A stretch of DNA of 64,000 nucleotides from Deltaproteobacteria bacterium (GTDB lineage Bacteria > Desulfobacterota > Syntrophia > Syntrophales > UBA2210): positions 22,701 through 86,700 of the forward strand of contig JAFDAI010000009.1 in the NCBI GenBank assembly GCA_019313905.1, written 5' to 3'. Shown in pieces: positions 14,511 to 23,997 of the stretch (positions are counted from its first letter, which is position 1; every line of letters starts with the position of its first letter). The notes under the pieces are model-generated. The model was not told the origin of the DNA. It made no database searches and saw only the letters and a list, made by a program, of their open reading frames with translations. The position numbers and the translations under genes were made by a program.

Positions 14511-16823
14511 CTATTTCAATGTCCAGATCATACCCTCCGGTGTATCGTGAACGATTATCCCCATCGCCGAAAGTTCTTTCCTCAGGTGGTCGGATTTTTC
14601 CCAGTCACCGTCTGTCCTGGCCTTTTTTCTTTCTTCCATCAGCCTTGTGACATCTCCGCCAAGCGTTTCCTCCTCGAAATTCATTATGTGAAGGATGGAA
14701 TTTATTCCTTTCATGGTGTCGAGGATCATGTCTCTTTGCTTTATGTTAAGCTGTTTTCCGGTCAGAGAAATATTTATCTTTCTGACAAATTCGAACACGC
14801 AGGCAAGGGCTTCAGAGATATTGAAGTCGTCATCCATCGCTTCAGCAAATCCCTTCCTGATGTCATAGATAAGCTGATCCACATCCGCGTGTCCGTCTCC
14901 TGGAATGAAGCGTATCAATCTCTGTATAAAGTTATTCAGCCTTTTAATTGTGTTGCATGCGGTATCCAGTGCGCCGAATGAAAAACTCAGTGGTTTTCTG
15001 TAGTGAGAGCTGAGGAGAAAATACCTGATTTCTCTTCCGGAGTATCCCCTTGCTTCTAGATCGCTCACCGTGAAAAAATTGTTTGTGGACCGGGACATTT
15101 TCTTGCCTTCCATCATGACAAGTTCGGAGGCAAGCCAATAGTTTGCGGGCCTTTTCCCGGTAGCAGCCTTTCCTATCGCCATGACGTTCTCACAGTGCGG
15201 GAAGATGATATCGGATCCACTTATGTAGATGTCAAAGGTTTCTGCCAAGTATCCCATGGCCAGAGCCGCACATTCAAGGTGCCAGCCTGGCCTTACATTT
15301 CCCCACCTGGTCTTGAAATATATACCCTTTTTTAACTCCGTTAGAGTCGATCTCTTTAAGAGGGTAAAGTCCACGGGACTGTCCTTTTCATAATTATCCC
15401 GGTCCACTGTGCTTGAATGCCTTACATTTGCCAGATCTATATTTGATAAGAGTCCGTAGTCGTCGAGCCGCGATATGTCGAAATAGACGGATCTCAATTT
15501 CTCGTAGGCATAGCCCTTTTCCACGAGTTTTCCCACCAGCTTTATCATTGAATCGACGTTCTCACTCGCTGTCGGGTAGGTATTACTGTCATGAGTGATA
15601 TCAAGTTTATCCAGGTCACAGAAGAATGTTTCTGTGTGTCCCTTTGTAAATTTCCTGACATCTATACCGGCTCTGTCGGCGCCATTTATAGACCTGTCGG
15701 CCAGGTCTATGATGTTGGAGACGTGATTAACCTTGTATCCTTTGAATTCCAAGTACCTGGATATCATATCCGACACAACAAAGCGTCGGTAGGTTCCTAT
15801 GTGAGGAACATCGTGCACGGTCGGGCCGCATGAATGTATGAGAATCTGAGCGGTGTCTATTGGCCTGAAAGGTTCTTTGTTCCTAGTGAGCGTGTTGTAC
15901 AGGCAAAGCGAGGTCTCCGCCCTGTCTGCGAAGAGTGCTGTACTGAGATATCGCTCTCCGCTGTCCGGGAAGATTACCACAATCAATCCTTCTTTCATCC
16001 CCCTAGCCTTTTCTACAGCCACGTGCATCGCCGCGCCGGAACTCATACCTGCCAGAATTCCTTCCTCCCTCGTGAGTCTTCTTGCCATTTCGAAGGCGTC
16101 GTCATCCAGTATGTTGATTTTTTCATCTAAGCGTCTCCTGTCAAAGATGCCCGGCCGGTATGACTCCTTCATGTTTTTAAGACCCTGTATCTTGTGGTGA
16201 AGGTATGGTTCTACGCCTATAATTCTGATGTTTTCATTATATTCCTTGAGTTTTTTGGAGACACCCATGGCGGTGCCGCATGTGCCCAGTGCAGTCACTA
16301 CCATTGTTATCTTCTTATCTGTTTGATGCCAGATTTCCTCCGCCGTGCCACAATAATGGGCCATTACGTTGTCTTCGCTGTTGAACTGATCGGTGGCGAA
16401 GTACTTTTCCGGATTCTTGCGCAGCATATCGTACGCCACTTCTATCGCGCCATCAGTTCCGAGATTAGCCGGCGTTAAACACAACTGCGCCCCCATGGCC
16501 TTCAGTATCTTCTTTCTTTCTTCGCTGGCCGATTCAGGCATGGTCAGGATAAGGCTGTATCCCTTTACCGCCGCCACCAGGGCGAGGCCTATGCCGGTGT
16601 TTCCGCTTGTGGCTTCCAGAACAGTCTTTTCAGTGGTAAGCAATCCTCTTTCCTCGGCCTTTTCTATCATATAGAGAGCGGTTCTGTCTTTTATCGAACC
16701 ACCAGGGTTGAATCCCTCTAACTTCGCATATATTCTGACTTTTTTATTGGGATTAAGGTTTCGGATCTCCACGATGGGAGTGTTGCCGATCAAATCCAGG
16801 ATATTATCGTGATTTTTTTTCAT
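14511..16823 (-). CDS. cysS: Fused cysteine synthase - cysteinyl-tRNA synthetase
   Basis: One uninterrupted 770-residue ORF with two complete enzymes. Residues ~1-300 are a PLP-dependent O-acetylserine sulfhydrylase: NPGGSIKDR carries the PLP lysine, TSGNTG binds substrate, and GVEPYLHHKIQGL is the family motif. Residues ~305-770 are class I CysRS: CGPTVHDVPHIG (HIGH region), WHLECAALAMG (zinc cysteine), FPHCEN, and KKMSRS as the KMSKS loop. The protein could make cysteine and charge tRNA-Cys in one polypeptide. In the zinc site the usual HHENE is HCENV. CysRS alone is about 460 residues, so this is a true fusion and not a mis-joined call. No separate start or stop lies at the junction. Confidence 0.92.
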   Translation of the reverse strand: MKKNHDNILDLIGNTPIVEIRNLNPNKKVRIYAKLEGFNPGGSIKDRTALYMIEKAEERGLLTTEKTVLEATSGNTGIGLALVAAVKGYSLILTMPESASEERKKILKAMGAQLCLTPANLGTDGAIEVAYDMLRKNPEKYFATDQFNSEDNVMAHYCGTAEEIWHQTDKKITMVVTALGTCGTAMGVSKKLKEYNENIRIIGVEPYLHHKIQGLKNMKESYRPGIFDRRRLDEKINILDDDAFEMARRLTREEGILAGMSSGAAMHVAVEKARGMKEGLIVVIFPDSGERYLSTALFADRAETSLCLYNTLTRNKEPFRPIDTAQILIHSCGPTVHDVPHIGTYRRFVVSDMISRYLEFKGYKVNHVSNIIDLADRSINGADRAGIDVRKFTKGHTETFFCDLDKLDITHDSNTYPTASENVDSMIKLVGKLVEKGYAYEKLRSVYFDISRLDDYGLLSNIDLANVRHSSTVDRDNYEKDSPVDFTLLKRSTLTELKKGIYFKTRWGNVRPGWHLECAALAMGYLAETFDIYISGSDIIFPHCENVMAIGKAATGKRPANYWLASELVMMEGKKMSRSTNNFFTVSDLEARGYSGREIRYFLLSSHYRKPLSFSFGALDTACNTIKRLNNFIQRLIRFIPGDGHADVDQLIYDIRKGFAEAMDDDFNISEALACVFEFVRKINISLTGKQLNIKQRDMILDTMKGINSILHIMNFEEETLGGDVTRLMEERKKARTDGDWEKSDHLRKELSAMGIIVHDTPEGMIWTLK

Positions 16824-16855
16824 TGATTAAAGAATTGGCTTTAATACTGGTGGTT

Positions 16856-16957
16856 CTTCTCCAATTTAGTTGGAGAAGAGAGTTCAAGGATTCCAGGGGT
16901 CACACCTGATTAATTGTAGATAACGCACTTATTTTGCCTTAATTAACTACAACTAAT
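16856..16957. repeat. Two inverted repeats between DUF1178 and the cysK-cysS fusion
   Basis: CTTCTCCAA and its exact complement (16856-16864, 16870-16878) form a 9-bp stem with a 5-nt loop. A second pair (16909-16919, 16947-16957) matches at 10 of 11. Neither has a T-tract. They lie just upstream of the fusion start and could be a leader structure. Confidence 0.35.
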
Positions 16958-16977
16958 CGTGAGATGATCCATACTGG

Positions 16978-17391
16978 TTAACTGTCGAATTTCGGTATGG
17001 GAATCTTTACGAATGGGACACCTTCTTCTCTGAGGGTATCCTCTTCGCTCTTTGTTACGGTTCCCTTTATATTCCTGCTGTCTTCCTCGCCAATATGTAT
17101 CTTAAGTGCAACTTCAGCAAATTTGCCGCCCACATCTTCAAATGTCTTGTCCATATATTCATTGAACATCCGGAGCGCTTTTACAGGAGATAGCTTTTTG
17201 TTATTCTCATTCAATCTCCCGGCGTCCTTTCCCATAACCGTGATAGAGGAAGGCACTATCTCTATGTTTGAGCTTCCGCACACCGGACATGCGACGAGCT
17301 TTTTCTCTTTCTGCGCCTCAAAGGCTGTGCGGTCGTTGAACCAGCCTTCAAATATGTGACTTCTTTCACACTTAAGGTCGTATATTATCAC
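16978..17391 (-). CDS. DUF1178 family zinc-ribbon-like protein
   Basis: From GTG 17391 the protein begins VIIYDLKCERSHIFEGWFND, the usual start of DUF1178 proteins, followed by CPVCGSSNIEIVPSS, which with the first cysteine forms a likely zinc ribbon. The family function is unknown. An in-frame ATG at 17460 would add 23 residues that do not look conserved. AGAGGA lies 10 nt upstream of the chosen GTG. It ends 154 bp before the cysK-cysS fusion. Confidence 0.75.
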   Translation of the reverse strand: MIIYDLKCERSHIFEGWFNDRTAFEAQKEKKLVACPVCGSSNIEIVPSSITVMGKDAGRLNENNKKLSPVKALRMFNEYMDKTFEDVGGKFAEVALKIHIGEEDSRNIKGTVTKSEEDTLREEGVPFVKIPIPKFDS

Positions 17392-17546
17392 TCCGCCTAT
17401 TCCTCTCTTCCTGTACGCCTGCCACGGTTCCTCGATATCATGAATTTTTGTCTGAAACAAGTTGTGGTACTATTTTAGCGAATGTTCCGGCATTTTTCAT
17501 TTTTTTATGGACATTTATGGGTAAATTATATAGTCAGAGATTCTGT

Positions 17547-17623
17547 CGGGATGTGGCCCAGTCTGGTAGGGCACTGCGTTCGGGACGCAGGGGTCGCGCG
17601 TTCAAATCGCGCCATCCCGACCA
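17547..17623 (+). tRNA. tRNA-Pro (anticodon CGG)
   Basis: A 77-nt cloverleaf with acceptor stem CGGGATG/CATCCCG, anticodon stem CTGCG/CGCAG around loop TTCGGGA, T-loop TTCAAAT and encoded CCA. It lies between oppositely transcribed genes. Confidence 0.95.
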
Positions 17624-17642
17624 TTTTAAAAACCTTATTGTT

Positions 17643-18851
17643 CTATCCGATGGCGCCCGCCATGGAAAAGATTGGAAGATAAAGGGCTATTATCATCCCT
17701 CCCACAATCCCGCCCAGAAATACCAGCATTATGGGTTCAAGTAATGAGGTCATAGCGTCAACCGCCGTGTCAACCTCGGAATCGTAAAAATCGGCGATCT
17801 TCTCCAGCATGGCATCAAGGGCGCCTGTGTTTTCACCGACTGATATCATGGAAACAACCATGGAAGGGAATATTCCTGATTCCGATAGGGGTTCCGCTAT
17901 TGTCTTGCCCTCGCTTATACTCTTCCTGGTGTCCATCAGGGCATTCTCAACAACCTTGTTGCCCGCTGTTTTGCTTACAATTTCAAGTCCGTCAAGTATC
18001 GGAACGCCACTGCTCATCATGGTGGAAAGGGTTCTTGAGAATTTTGCCACGGCAACCTTTCTGAGCAGCATACCAAAAATGGGCAGCTTGAGTACCGTGC
18101 GATCTATCCGGAGTCTCCCACCTTTAGTCCCGTGATATTTTCTGAAGATGAAGACGACAACGACGATAAAACCTATTATGTATAAGATATTGTTCTGGAC
18201 AAAGCGACTGATGTCTACGAGAAACTGTGTGGGAGCCGGCAACGCCGATCCCATACTTGAAAACAAATCATCAAAGACGGGAACTACCTTATACAAGAGC
18301 AGAATGACAACCGCTATGGCAATCACGAGAACGCTGATCGGGTAGGTCATGGCCCCTTTCACCTTTCTTTTCAGATTCATTGCCTTCTCCATGTATGCGG
18401 ACAGACGATTGAGGATTACATCCAGGATGCCACCCGCCTCGCCGGCAGCGACCAGATTTATGAAAAGATCATTGAATACATCCGGATGTTTTTTCAGGGC
18501 TTCCGAGAGAGAGCTTCCGCCCTCGATATCCTCTTTTATTGATTTGATAATCTTTGCAAAGGTTTTGTTCTGTTCCTCTTCACCCAACAGCTCCAGGCAT
18601 TGGATGATGGGTAGTCCGGCATTGATCATGGTGGCAAACTGGCGCGCGAATACCACTATATCCTTTTCCCTGACCCTTTGTCGCAGAAAGGGGATGTTTT
18701 CGAAGAGATCCTTAGGCTTTTTCTTTATGCTCCCGGGCCTGATGCGCTGGCGACGCAACTGGATTCTCACGGCGCTTTCATCAGGGGCCTCCATTTCACC
18801 CTTTTTGATTTCGCCCTTTTTTGTCGTGCCCTCCCACAGGTATACAGGCAT
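17643..18851 (-). CDS. pilC: Type IV pilus / type II secretion inner-membrane platform protein (PilC/GspF family)
   Basis: A 402-residue protein with two T2SSF domains (about residues 65-190 and 270-390). Their signatures are [20 protein letters not shown] and [20 protein letters not shown], and there are three TM segments. PilC/GspF is the membrane platform that couples the assembly ATPase to pilin polymerisation. Start ATG 18851 follows AAGGGGG; a longer in-frame start would run into rlmB. No other pilus gene is in the window, so this copy is separated from the rest of its machinery. It starts 2 bp after rlmB ends. Confidence 0.9.
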   Translation of the reverse strand: MPVYLWEGTTKKGEIKKGEMEAPDESAVRIQLRRQRIRPGSIKKKPKDLFENIPFLRQRVREKDIVVFARQFATMINAGLPIIQCLELLGEEEQNKTFAKIIKSIKEDIEGGSSLSEALKKHPDVFNDLFINLVAAGEAGGILDVILNRLSAYMEKAMNLKRKVKGAMTYPISVLVIAIAVVILLLYKVVPVFDDLFSSMGSALPAPTQFLVDISRFVQNNILYIIGFIVVVVFIFRKYHGTKGGRLRIDRTVLKLPIFGMLLRKVAVAKFSRTLSTMMSSGVPILDGLEIVSKTAGNKVVENALMDTRKSISEGKTIAEPLSESGIFPSMVVSMISVGENTGALDAMLEKIADFYDSEVDTAVDAMTSLLEPIMLVFLGGIVGGMIIALYLPIFSMAGAIG

Positions 18852-18853
18852 TT

Positions 18854-19606
18854 TTACCCCCTTTTCTCCTGAACTTTCAGGGAATTCCAATTACGAGTCA
18901 TTTCATATAGAATAATGCCTCCGGATACGGATACATTCAAAGAATCGACGATAGCCGTCATAGGTATTGAGACCAGAAAATCACATTTTTTCCTGACAAG
19001 TGGTCTTATTCCCTTGCCCTCACTTCCCATTACAAGACCCATGTGAGTGCTATAGTCATGGGAATGCAGGTTCTTTCCGCGTGTGGCATCGGCACCGTAT
19101 ATCCAGAAACCCTCTTTTTTCAGGTTATCAATTGCCCTTGATATATTTACCACCTTGGCAACCGGAAGGTGCATGGCCGCTCCCGCTGAAGCTTTGATTA
19201 CAGCGGGTGTGATAGGTGCAGCGCGGTTTTCAGGGATAATAACGCCGGAGGCGCCAAAACAGAGAGCTGTTCTTATGAGCGAACCAAGGTTCTGGGGATC
19301 TGTGATACCGTCAAGTATAAGAATTAAAGCGTTTTTCCGGGATTTACAATCGGTCAGGACTTCATCCATGCCGGCATACCGATATTCCCCACATATACAG
19401 ATAACACCCTGATGATGGCTGGTGCCGACGGTGGCATTCAGATGCTCTCTGTCTCTGAAGACTACAGGTATCTTCCTCCGGGCTGTAATTTCCAATATCT
19501 CCCGGACACCGTCCTGTTTTCCCCCTTTAAGTAAGATAACCTTCTCTATTTTTCCGCTGGCCCTGAGGGTTTCAACAACCGGATGAATCCCATAGATTAT
19601 CTGCAT
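18854..19606 (-). CDS. rlmB: TrmH/RlmB family 23S rRNA 2'-O-ribose methyltransferase
   Basis: A 250-residue SpoU-family enzyme. The N-terminal substrate-binding domain starts IYGIHPVVETLRA. The catalytic knot has LDGITDPQNLGSLIRTA (motif 1), VMGSEGKGIRPLV (motif 2) and SIPM...VDSLNVSVSGGIILYE (motif 3). RlmB methylates a guanosine of the 23S rRNA peptidyl-transferase region. ATG 19606 is selected because the conserved IYGIHPV follows directly; 31 upstream in-frame residues are not conserved. Confidence 0.9.
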   Translation of the reverse strand: MQIIYGIHPVVETLRASGKIEKVILLKGGKQDGVREILEITARRKIPVVFRDREHLNATVGTSHHQGVICICGEYRYAGMDEVLTDCKSRKNALILILDGITDPQNLGSLIRTALCFGASGVIIPENRAAPITPAVIKASAGAAMHLPVAKVVNISRAIDNLKKEGFWIYGADATRGKNLHSHDYSTHMGLVMGSEGKGIRPLVRKKCDFLVSIPMTAIVDSLNVSVSGGIILYEMTRNWNSLKVQEKRG

Positions 19607-19637
19607 TGTTTTGCCTCTGGCCAGACCTTGGAAATCC

Positions 19638-20384
19638 TTAATTAGCGAGCCCCTTGGAAATTTCTTCGGTGATCCTGTCCGCGACAGCCACGGGATCATC
19701 AGCCAGTCTTATTGGCCTGCCCACCACGATGTAATCCGCACCCATTGTGATGGCGTCCCTCGGAGTCAATACCCTTTTCTGGTCGTCGCCTGCCACTTTA
19801 CTGCCCAGTCTTATACCCGGGGTTACGATGATAAAGTCTTTTCCGCATGCCTCCCGTATCGGGATTACATCCTGGGCGGATGCCACAACTCCGGAGACAC
19901 CTGCTTTTCTGGCTGACACTGCAAGTTTCAGGGCAAGTTCTCTGGTAGAACATTTGAACCCCATCTCTTCAAGATTCGAATCATCCAGACTTGTAAGGAC
20001 AGTTACCGCGAGTAGCACCGGTGGGACAATACCCATAACTCTCGCAGTGTTATTGACAGAATCTACCGCCCGCTCCATCATCTCACTTCCCCCAAGTGCG
20101 TGTATATTGAGCATGGAAATGCCCAGTTTTACCGCAACCTCAGAGGCCATTGCGACGGTGTTTGGAATGTCATGAAACTTCAGATCGAGGAAGATATTTC
20201 CACCCTTCTCTATTATCCTTGAGACGACAGAAGGACCGAAATGGGTGAATGCTTCCTTCCCTATCTTAAACATTCCCACATGATCCTTCAAAAGATCGGC
20301 CCATTTTATGGCCTCATCCATATCTTCTCCCAGATCAAGGGCGAATATCAGTTTGCCTCGGCTGTTTCTATTTGGTGCTTGCAT
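19638..20384 (-). CDS. pyrF: Orotidine 5'-phosphate decarboxylase
   Basis: A 248-residue TIM-barrel enzyme making UMP from OMP. LIFALDLGE at the N-terminus, DLKFHDIPNT with the catalytic Asp-Lys-Asp array, and TPGIRLGSK and VVGRPIRLADDP binding phosphate are all present. The start is not certain: ATG 20384 gives the normal length but overlaps the end of rpoZ by 17 bp, and GTG 20402 has a GAGAG upstream. The gene follows gmk and rpoZ in one minus-strand run. Confidence 0.93.
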   Translation of the reverse strand: MQAPNRNSRGKLIFALDLGEDMDEAIKWADLLKDHVGMFKIGKEAFTHFGPSVVSRIIEKGGNIFLDLKFHDIPNTVAMASEVAVKLGISMLNIHALGGSEMMERAVDSVNNTARVMGIVPPVLLAVTVLTSLDDSNLEEMGFKCSTRELALKLAVSARKAGVSGVVASAQDVIPIREACGKDFIIVTPGIRLGSKVAGDDQKRVLTPRDAITMGADYIVVGRPIRLADDPVAVADRITEEISKGLAN

Positions 20385-20646
20385 CTTCGGTAATATCCGC
20401 ACTGCTCTCTATAAACTCAGTGATTTCAACATCTGCTGACTTGGCATTGAGAATCTCAGGATGAGAGTATTGCACCTTCTCTTCCGCTATTTCCCTCAAA
20501 GCGGTAACGATTTCCCGATTGTTTTTCTTCTCGCTGAGGGGATTCGATCCCCTGAGTAATTGCTTTGCCCTTTGAGTGGTAAGGTGTGTCAGGGCAAATC
20601 TGTTTTTTGCTTTTTTTAAAGAATCCTCTACGGTAACTCTTGCCAT
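20368..20646 (-). CDS. rpoZ: RNA polymerase omega subunit
   Basis: A 92-residue protein with the omega signature MARVTVEDSLKKAKNRFALT and LTTQRAKQLLRG, followed by an acidic tail. RpoZ assists beta' folding and forms part of the ppGpp site. It starts 3 bp after gmk ends, the common gmk-rpoZ order. Confidence 0.93.
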   Translation of the reverse strand: MARVTVEDSLKKAKNRFALTHLTTQRAKQLLRGSNPLSEKKNNREIVTALREIAEEKVQYSHPEILNAKSADVEITEFIESSADITEDASTK

Positions 20647-20649
20647 GCG

Positions 20650-21288
20650 TTATATACCTCCGGTTATTGAATAAAAATCGTTTATCCCGGCTTGCAGCCG
20701 GGACCTCCTGTTCTTCTCCGCTATATATATAGATCTCATTATATCAACAGAATTATTTAGTATATCATTAAATATTACATAATCATACCGTTCATTTTCT
20801 CTTACCTCTTCCATAACCCTGTCGAAACGCATCTTTATAACATCATTGGTCTCTGAGCCGCGTTCCTTCAATCTCTCCTTCAAAATTTCTACGGATGGAG
20901 GCATGATGAAAACAAACACACCTTCGGGATACATTGACTTTACATTACCGGCCCCTTTGATATCTATATCCAGTATTACGTCATGACCCTTTCCAGTCAG
21001 GTCTTCTATCTCCTTTTTTAACGTGCCGTAAAAATGGCCGTAGATTTCTTCCCACTCTACAAACTCGCCCTTCCCTATCCTGTTCTTGAATTCCTCCGCG
21101 GAGATAAAGTGATAATCTCTCCCATCTTTTTCACCTTTCCGTGGAGGACGTGTAGTGCAGGACACGGAAAAATACAGATCGGGGAATTCATCCAGAAGCC
21201 TTCTGCATATAGTGGTTTTGCCTGCGCCTGAAGGGGCGGAGATGACAATAAGAAGTCCTTGTGTGTTCGCATGTTTCATGATGTCCAA
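20650..21288 (-). CDS. gmk: Guanylate kinase
   Basis: A 212-residue enzyme phosphorylating GMP to GDP. The P-loop SAPSGAGKTTICRRL, the GMP-binding SVSCTTRPPRKGEKDGRDYHF, and IDIKGAGNVK are all intact. ATG 21279, three codons later, is an equally good start. It is followed closely by rpoZ, and yicC lies 60 bp upstream, the usual yicC-gmk-rpoZ neighbourhood. Confidence 0.95.
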   Translation of the reverse strand: MDIMKHANTQGLLIVISAPSGAGKTTICRRLLDEFPDLYFSVSCTTRPPRKGEKDGRDYHFISAEEFKNRIGKGEFVEWEEIYGHFYGTLKKEIEDLTGKGHDVILDIDIKGAGNVKSMYPEGVFVFIMPPSVEILKERLKERGSETNDVIKMRFDRVMEEVRENERYDYVIFNDILNNSVDIMRSIYIAEKNRRSRLQAGINDFYSITGGI

Positions 21289-21347
21289 ACCTTGATGATT
21301 ACATTATCTTATCTCTTACTCTGACTCGAAACCCGAAACCGTACCCT

Positions 21348-22232
21348 CTATTCAATATTCTGCACCTGTTCTCTCAGTTTGGCAAGTTCTGTCTTTATTT
21401 CTATTACGTTACCGGATATTGTAAGGTCGTTGCTCTTGGACCCTATTGTATTTATTTCCCTGTGCATTTCCTGAAACAGGAAATCCATTTTTCTGCCTAT
21501 GGCGGTATCACTGTTCAGCATCTCGCCAAACTGCTTTATGTGGCTTTTAAAGCGTACAATCTCTTCGGTGATATCGCTCTTTTCAGCCATTATCGCGACT
21601 TCCTGGATCAACCTTGATTCATCACACTCCAAGCCGTCTGTCAGTTCCCGGATTCTCTCCGAAAGTCTTTTCTGGTAATCGTCAGCCACCTGTGGAATCC
21701 TCGATTCCAGCTCTTTCATATAAGCGCTGACTATATCAAGGCGCGCAACAAAATCCTCGTAGAGAAGTCTGCCTTCATCCTCCTTCATATGTATCAGGGA
21801 ATCGATTGAATCATCCAGTGCCTTGCGGATTGTATCCCATGCTTCTTCAGGATCAATTTCTACTTCGGAATTATAGATGCTGCCCTTCAGATTAACAAGT
21901 GTGGCCAGTGTTATCTCATCGCTGAGGTTGAATTTTTCCTTCAGGCCTGTCATTAAGGAATAATAGCTGCTGATGAGGGGAAGATTTGCCTCCAGATTAT
22001 CCCCGCCATTTGCACCCGAATCTGAATCTATCCTGATATTGATCTCAACTCTTCCCCTCGAAATCCGTTCTCCTGCCCTTTTCTTGATATCTACCTCCAT
22101 AGGAGCGAGAAAGACAGGCAGCCGTATACTGCTTTCCAGATTTCTGTGGTTGAGAGATTTGATTTCGACAATCAGTTTCTTTCCCGCAAGAGTGGATTCC
22201 GCTCTTCCATAGCCTGTCATGCTTCTTATCAT
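21348..22232 (-). CDS. yicC: YicC family endoribonuclease-like protein
   Basis: A 294-residue protein beginning MIRSMTGYGRAES and ending LREQVQNIE with MDFLFQEMHREINTIGSKS, the two family blocks. YicC proteins are reported to act on RNA in stationary phase; exact targets vary. The central part (residues ~130-230) is likely helical. ATG 22232 has AGGAG upstream and starts the conserved MTGYG motif. Confidence 0.9.
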   Translation of the reverse strand: MIRSMTGYGRAESTLAGKKLIVEIKSLNHRNLESSIRLPVFLAPMEVDIKKRAGERISRGRVEINIRIDSDSGANGGDNLEANLPLISSYYSLMTGLKEKFNLSDEITLATLVNLKGSIYNSEVEIDPEEAWDTIRKALDDSIDSLIHMKEDEGRLLYEDFVARLDIVSAYMKELESRIPQVADDYQKRLSERIRELTDGLECDESRLIQEVAIMAEKSDITEEIVRFKSHIKQFGEMLNSDTAIGRKMDFLFQEMHREINTIGSKSNDLTISGNVIEIKTELAKLREQVQNIE

Positions 22233-22284
22233 AGATTCTTCTCCTTGTTCAAAGTTCACGGTTTACAGTTATCGGTACTGCGGT

Positions 22285-22827
22285 TCACGGCTGGTTGTTT
22301 TTCAACCATTGAGTCTGAATAATATACCTCTCTCTTATGTTGTTGAACATCATTATCATGCTTTTGTCTGAATAATCAGGGTATGTCCACTCGAGACTAC
22401 GGAAGGTATGTTTTATAAAGATGAGTGTGAGATCGGCATATATGCCGTCCCTGATATAGGGGCGGTGAGTATATGCTTTCCCCGTGGCAAGAATCAGATG
22501 GGCCCGGGATATATATCCCGGGTCTATATTGACAATCCTGCTGTTATCTCTCATAAATTTTCCTTCTACTTTGTTTGTGAACAGTTTTATGTCGGGAAGC
22601 GTATCCGGGGACACAAGATTTCCAAAAGATATAAAACGCCTGACAAGGGAAGTCCCTGATTCTTTTGCATAGTAATCGGTGTATTCAAAAGGCACAAGCG
22701 CACTTATATAATCGAGTCCTCCAAATTCTTCCGACAGGATCGTTATGGTTTTGTTCAGTATGTCCCTGCTTCCGGAAAATACGCTGGATATTAATTTCAC
22801 CGGTTCAGGAAAGGTTGGCCTGCTCAT
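22285..22827 (-). CDS. DUF4416 family protein
   Basis: A 180-residue soluble protein with the family features PEPVKLISSVFSG, FEYTDYYAKESG, NIDPGYISRAHLILATGK, TFRSLEWTYPDY and FNNIRERYI. No function is known. It overlaps the end of rfaE1 by 23 bp and lies upstream of yicC. A perfect 20-bp palindrome (22503-22522) falls in its coding sequence. Confidence 0.8.
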   Translation of the reverse strand: MSRPTFPEPVKLISSVFSGSRDILNKTITILSEEFGGLDYISALVPFEYTDYYAKESGTSLVRRFISFGNLVSPDTLPDIKLFTNKVEGKFMRDNSRIVNIDPGYISRAHLILATGKAYTHRPYIRDGIYADLTLIFIKHTFRSLEWTYPDYSDKSMIMMFNNIRERYIIQTQWLKNNQP

Positions 22828-23806
22828 AGCGTTTTTTCAGTTCATCCTGGTAGACCGGCGCCGTGCCCACCTTGCCGACCGCGATGCCGGCTGCATGATT
22901 GGCCAGAGCAGAGGCCTCTCTGAATGTTGCTCCCGCCGCAACGCAAAGAGCAAAGACCCCTATCACCGTATCGCCGGCGCCTGTTACGTCGAAGACATCT
23001 CTGGCAACAGTGGGAATGTGAGTTACTCTGCCGTCATTTTCAAATAGGCTCATTCCCTCTTCGCCCCTTGTTACCAGAAGGGCGCCGAAATCGAATTTCC
23101 TGATAAGTGCCCTGCCGCCATTTGTAATATCATCATCGTTCTTAAGCTCCATACCGAGCGCGCGCTCCATCTCCTGGTGGTTGGGCGTTATTAAGTCACA
23201 CCCGCTGTAAAGGGAAAAATCGCTCTGTTTAGGATCGATGCACAGAATTATCCCCCTCTCCAGGGTTATTTCCCTTATCCCTCTGATAAGCTCTTCTGAA
23301 AAGACTCCCTTGTTGTAGTCCGAGATAACCACGGCCCCCAGGCCATCCTTCATCGATTTTATGTATTCTATTATCCCTTGAAGACTGTCCCGGGAAACCG
23401 GGTTCTTGTCTTCTCTGTCAAATCTTACTACCTGCTGGCTGTGCGCAACGACCCTCGTTTTTACTATGGTGGGACGTTCATGCTCCACGATGATTCCGGC
23501 TGTATCAATGTTCATCTTTCTCAACTTGCTTATCAGCCAGCTGCCCATATCGTCCGATCCGACAATGCCGGAAACCGCAACTTTTCCCCCCATAGAGAAC
23601 ACGTTGTTCAACACATTGGCACAACCACCCAGGAGAAGACTTTCAGATGTGACTTTCACCACAGGCACCGGAGCCTCTGGTGAAATACGCGATACCTTTC
23701 CCCAGATAAACTGGTCAACCATAATGTCTCCGACTATCAGCACCTTTGAACTGTGGAAATGGCTGATAATATCGAGAGCCCTCTTTCTGTTTATAATGTT
23801 CTCCAT
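22805..23806 (-). CDS. rfaE1: D-glycero-beta-D-manno-heptose 7-phosphate kinase (RfaE domain I)
   Basis: A 333-residue PfkB-fold sugar kinase. KVLIVGDIMVDQFIWGKVSRISPEAPVPV, GGCANVLNN, IDPKQSDFSLY and the catalytic DVTGAGDTVIGVFAL are visible. It makes heptose 1,7-bisphosphate for lipopolysaccharide inner core. The adenylyltransferase domain found in HldE is absent, so that step is encoded elsewhere. The next enzyme, GmhB, is at 37.1 kb. ATG 23806 is chosen as the start of the kinase domain; 19 upstream residues look spurious. Confidence 0.92.
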   Translation of the reverse strand: MENIINRKRALDIISHFHSSKVLIVGDIMVDQFIWGKVSRISPEAPVPVVKVTSESLLLGGCANVLNNVFSMGGKVAVSGIVGSDDMGSWLISKLRKMNIDTAGIIVEHERPTIVKTRVVAHSQQVVRFDREDKNPVSRDSLQGIIEYIKSMKDGLGAVVISDYNKGVFSEELIRGIREITLERGIILCIDPKQSDFSLYSGCDLITPNHQEMERALGMELKNDDDITNGGRALIRKFDFGALLVTRGEEGMSLFENDGRVTHIPTVARDVFDVTGAGDTVIGVFALCVAAGATFREASALANHAAGIAVGKVGTAPVYQDELKKRYEQANLS

Positions 23807-23997
23807 TATACAACACCTTTCAATACCACAGACGGCAAAATGATCATTCCGTTCAGACCCCATGCATGTCTTCCATGTGCGAACAGGCCAGCATGCTATT
23901 ATTATAGAGTTTTTTTGTCAATCCTTTTTCTCAAAACCCTTGACTAAATATGGAAAAGGATATAACTAAGATTGCTTTACGTTTAAGGGGTTGCCTG

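Noticed and set aside
22503..22522. Perfect 20-bp palindrome as an operator
   Set aside because: It lies in the middle of the DUF4416 coding region and encodes conserved residues (DPGYISR); no regulatory reason is visible.
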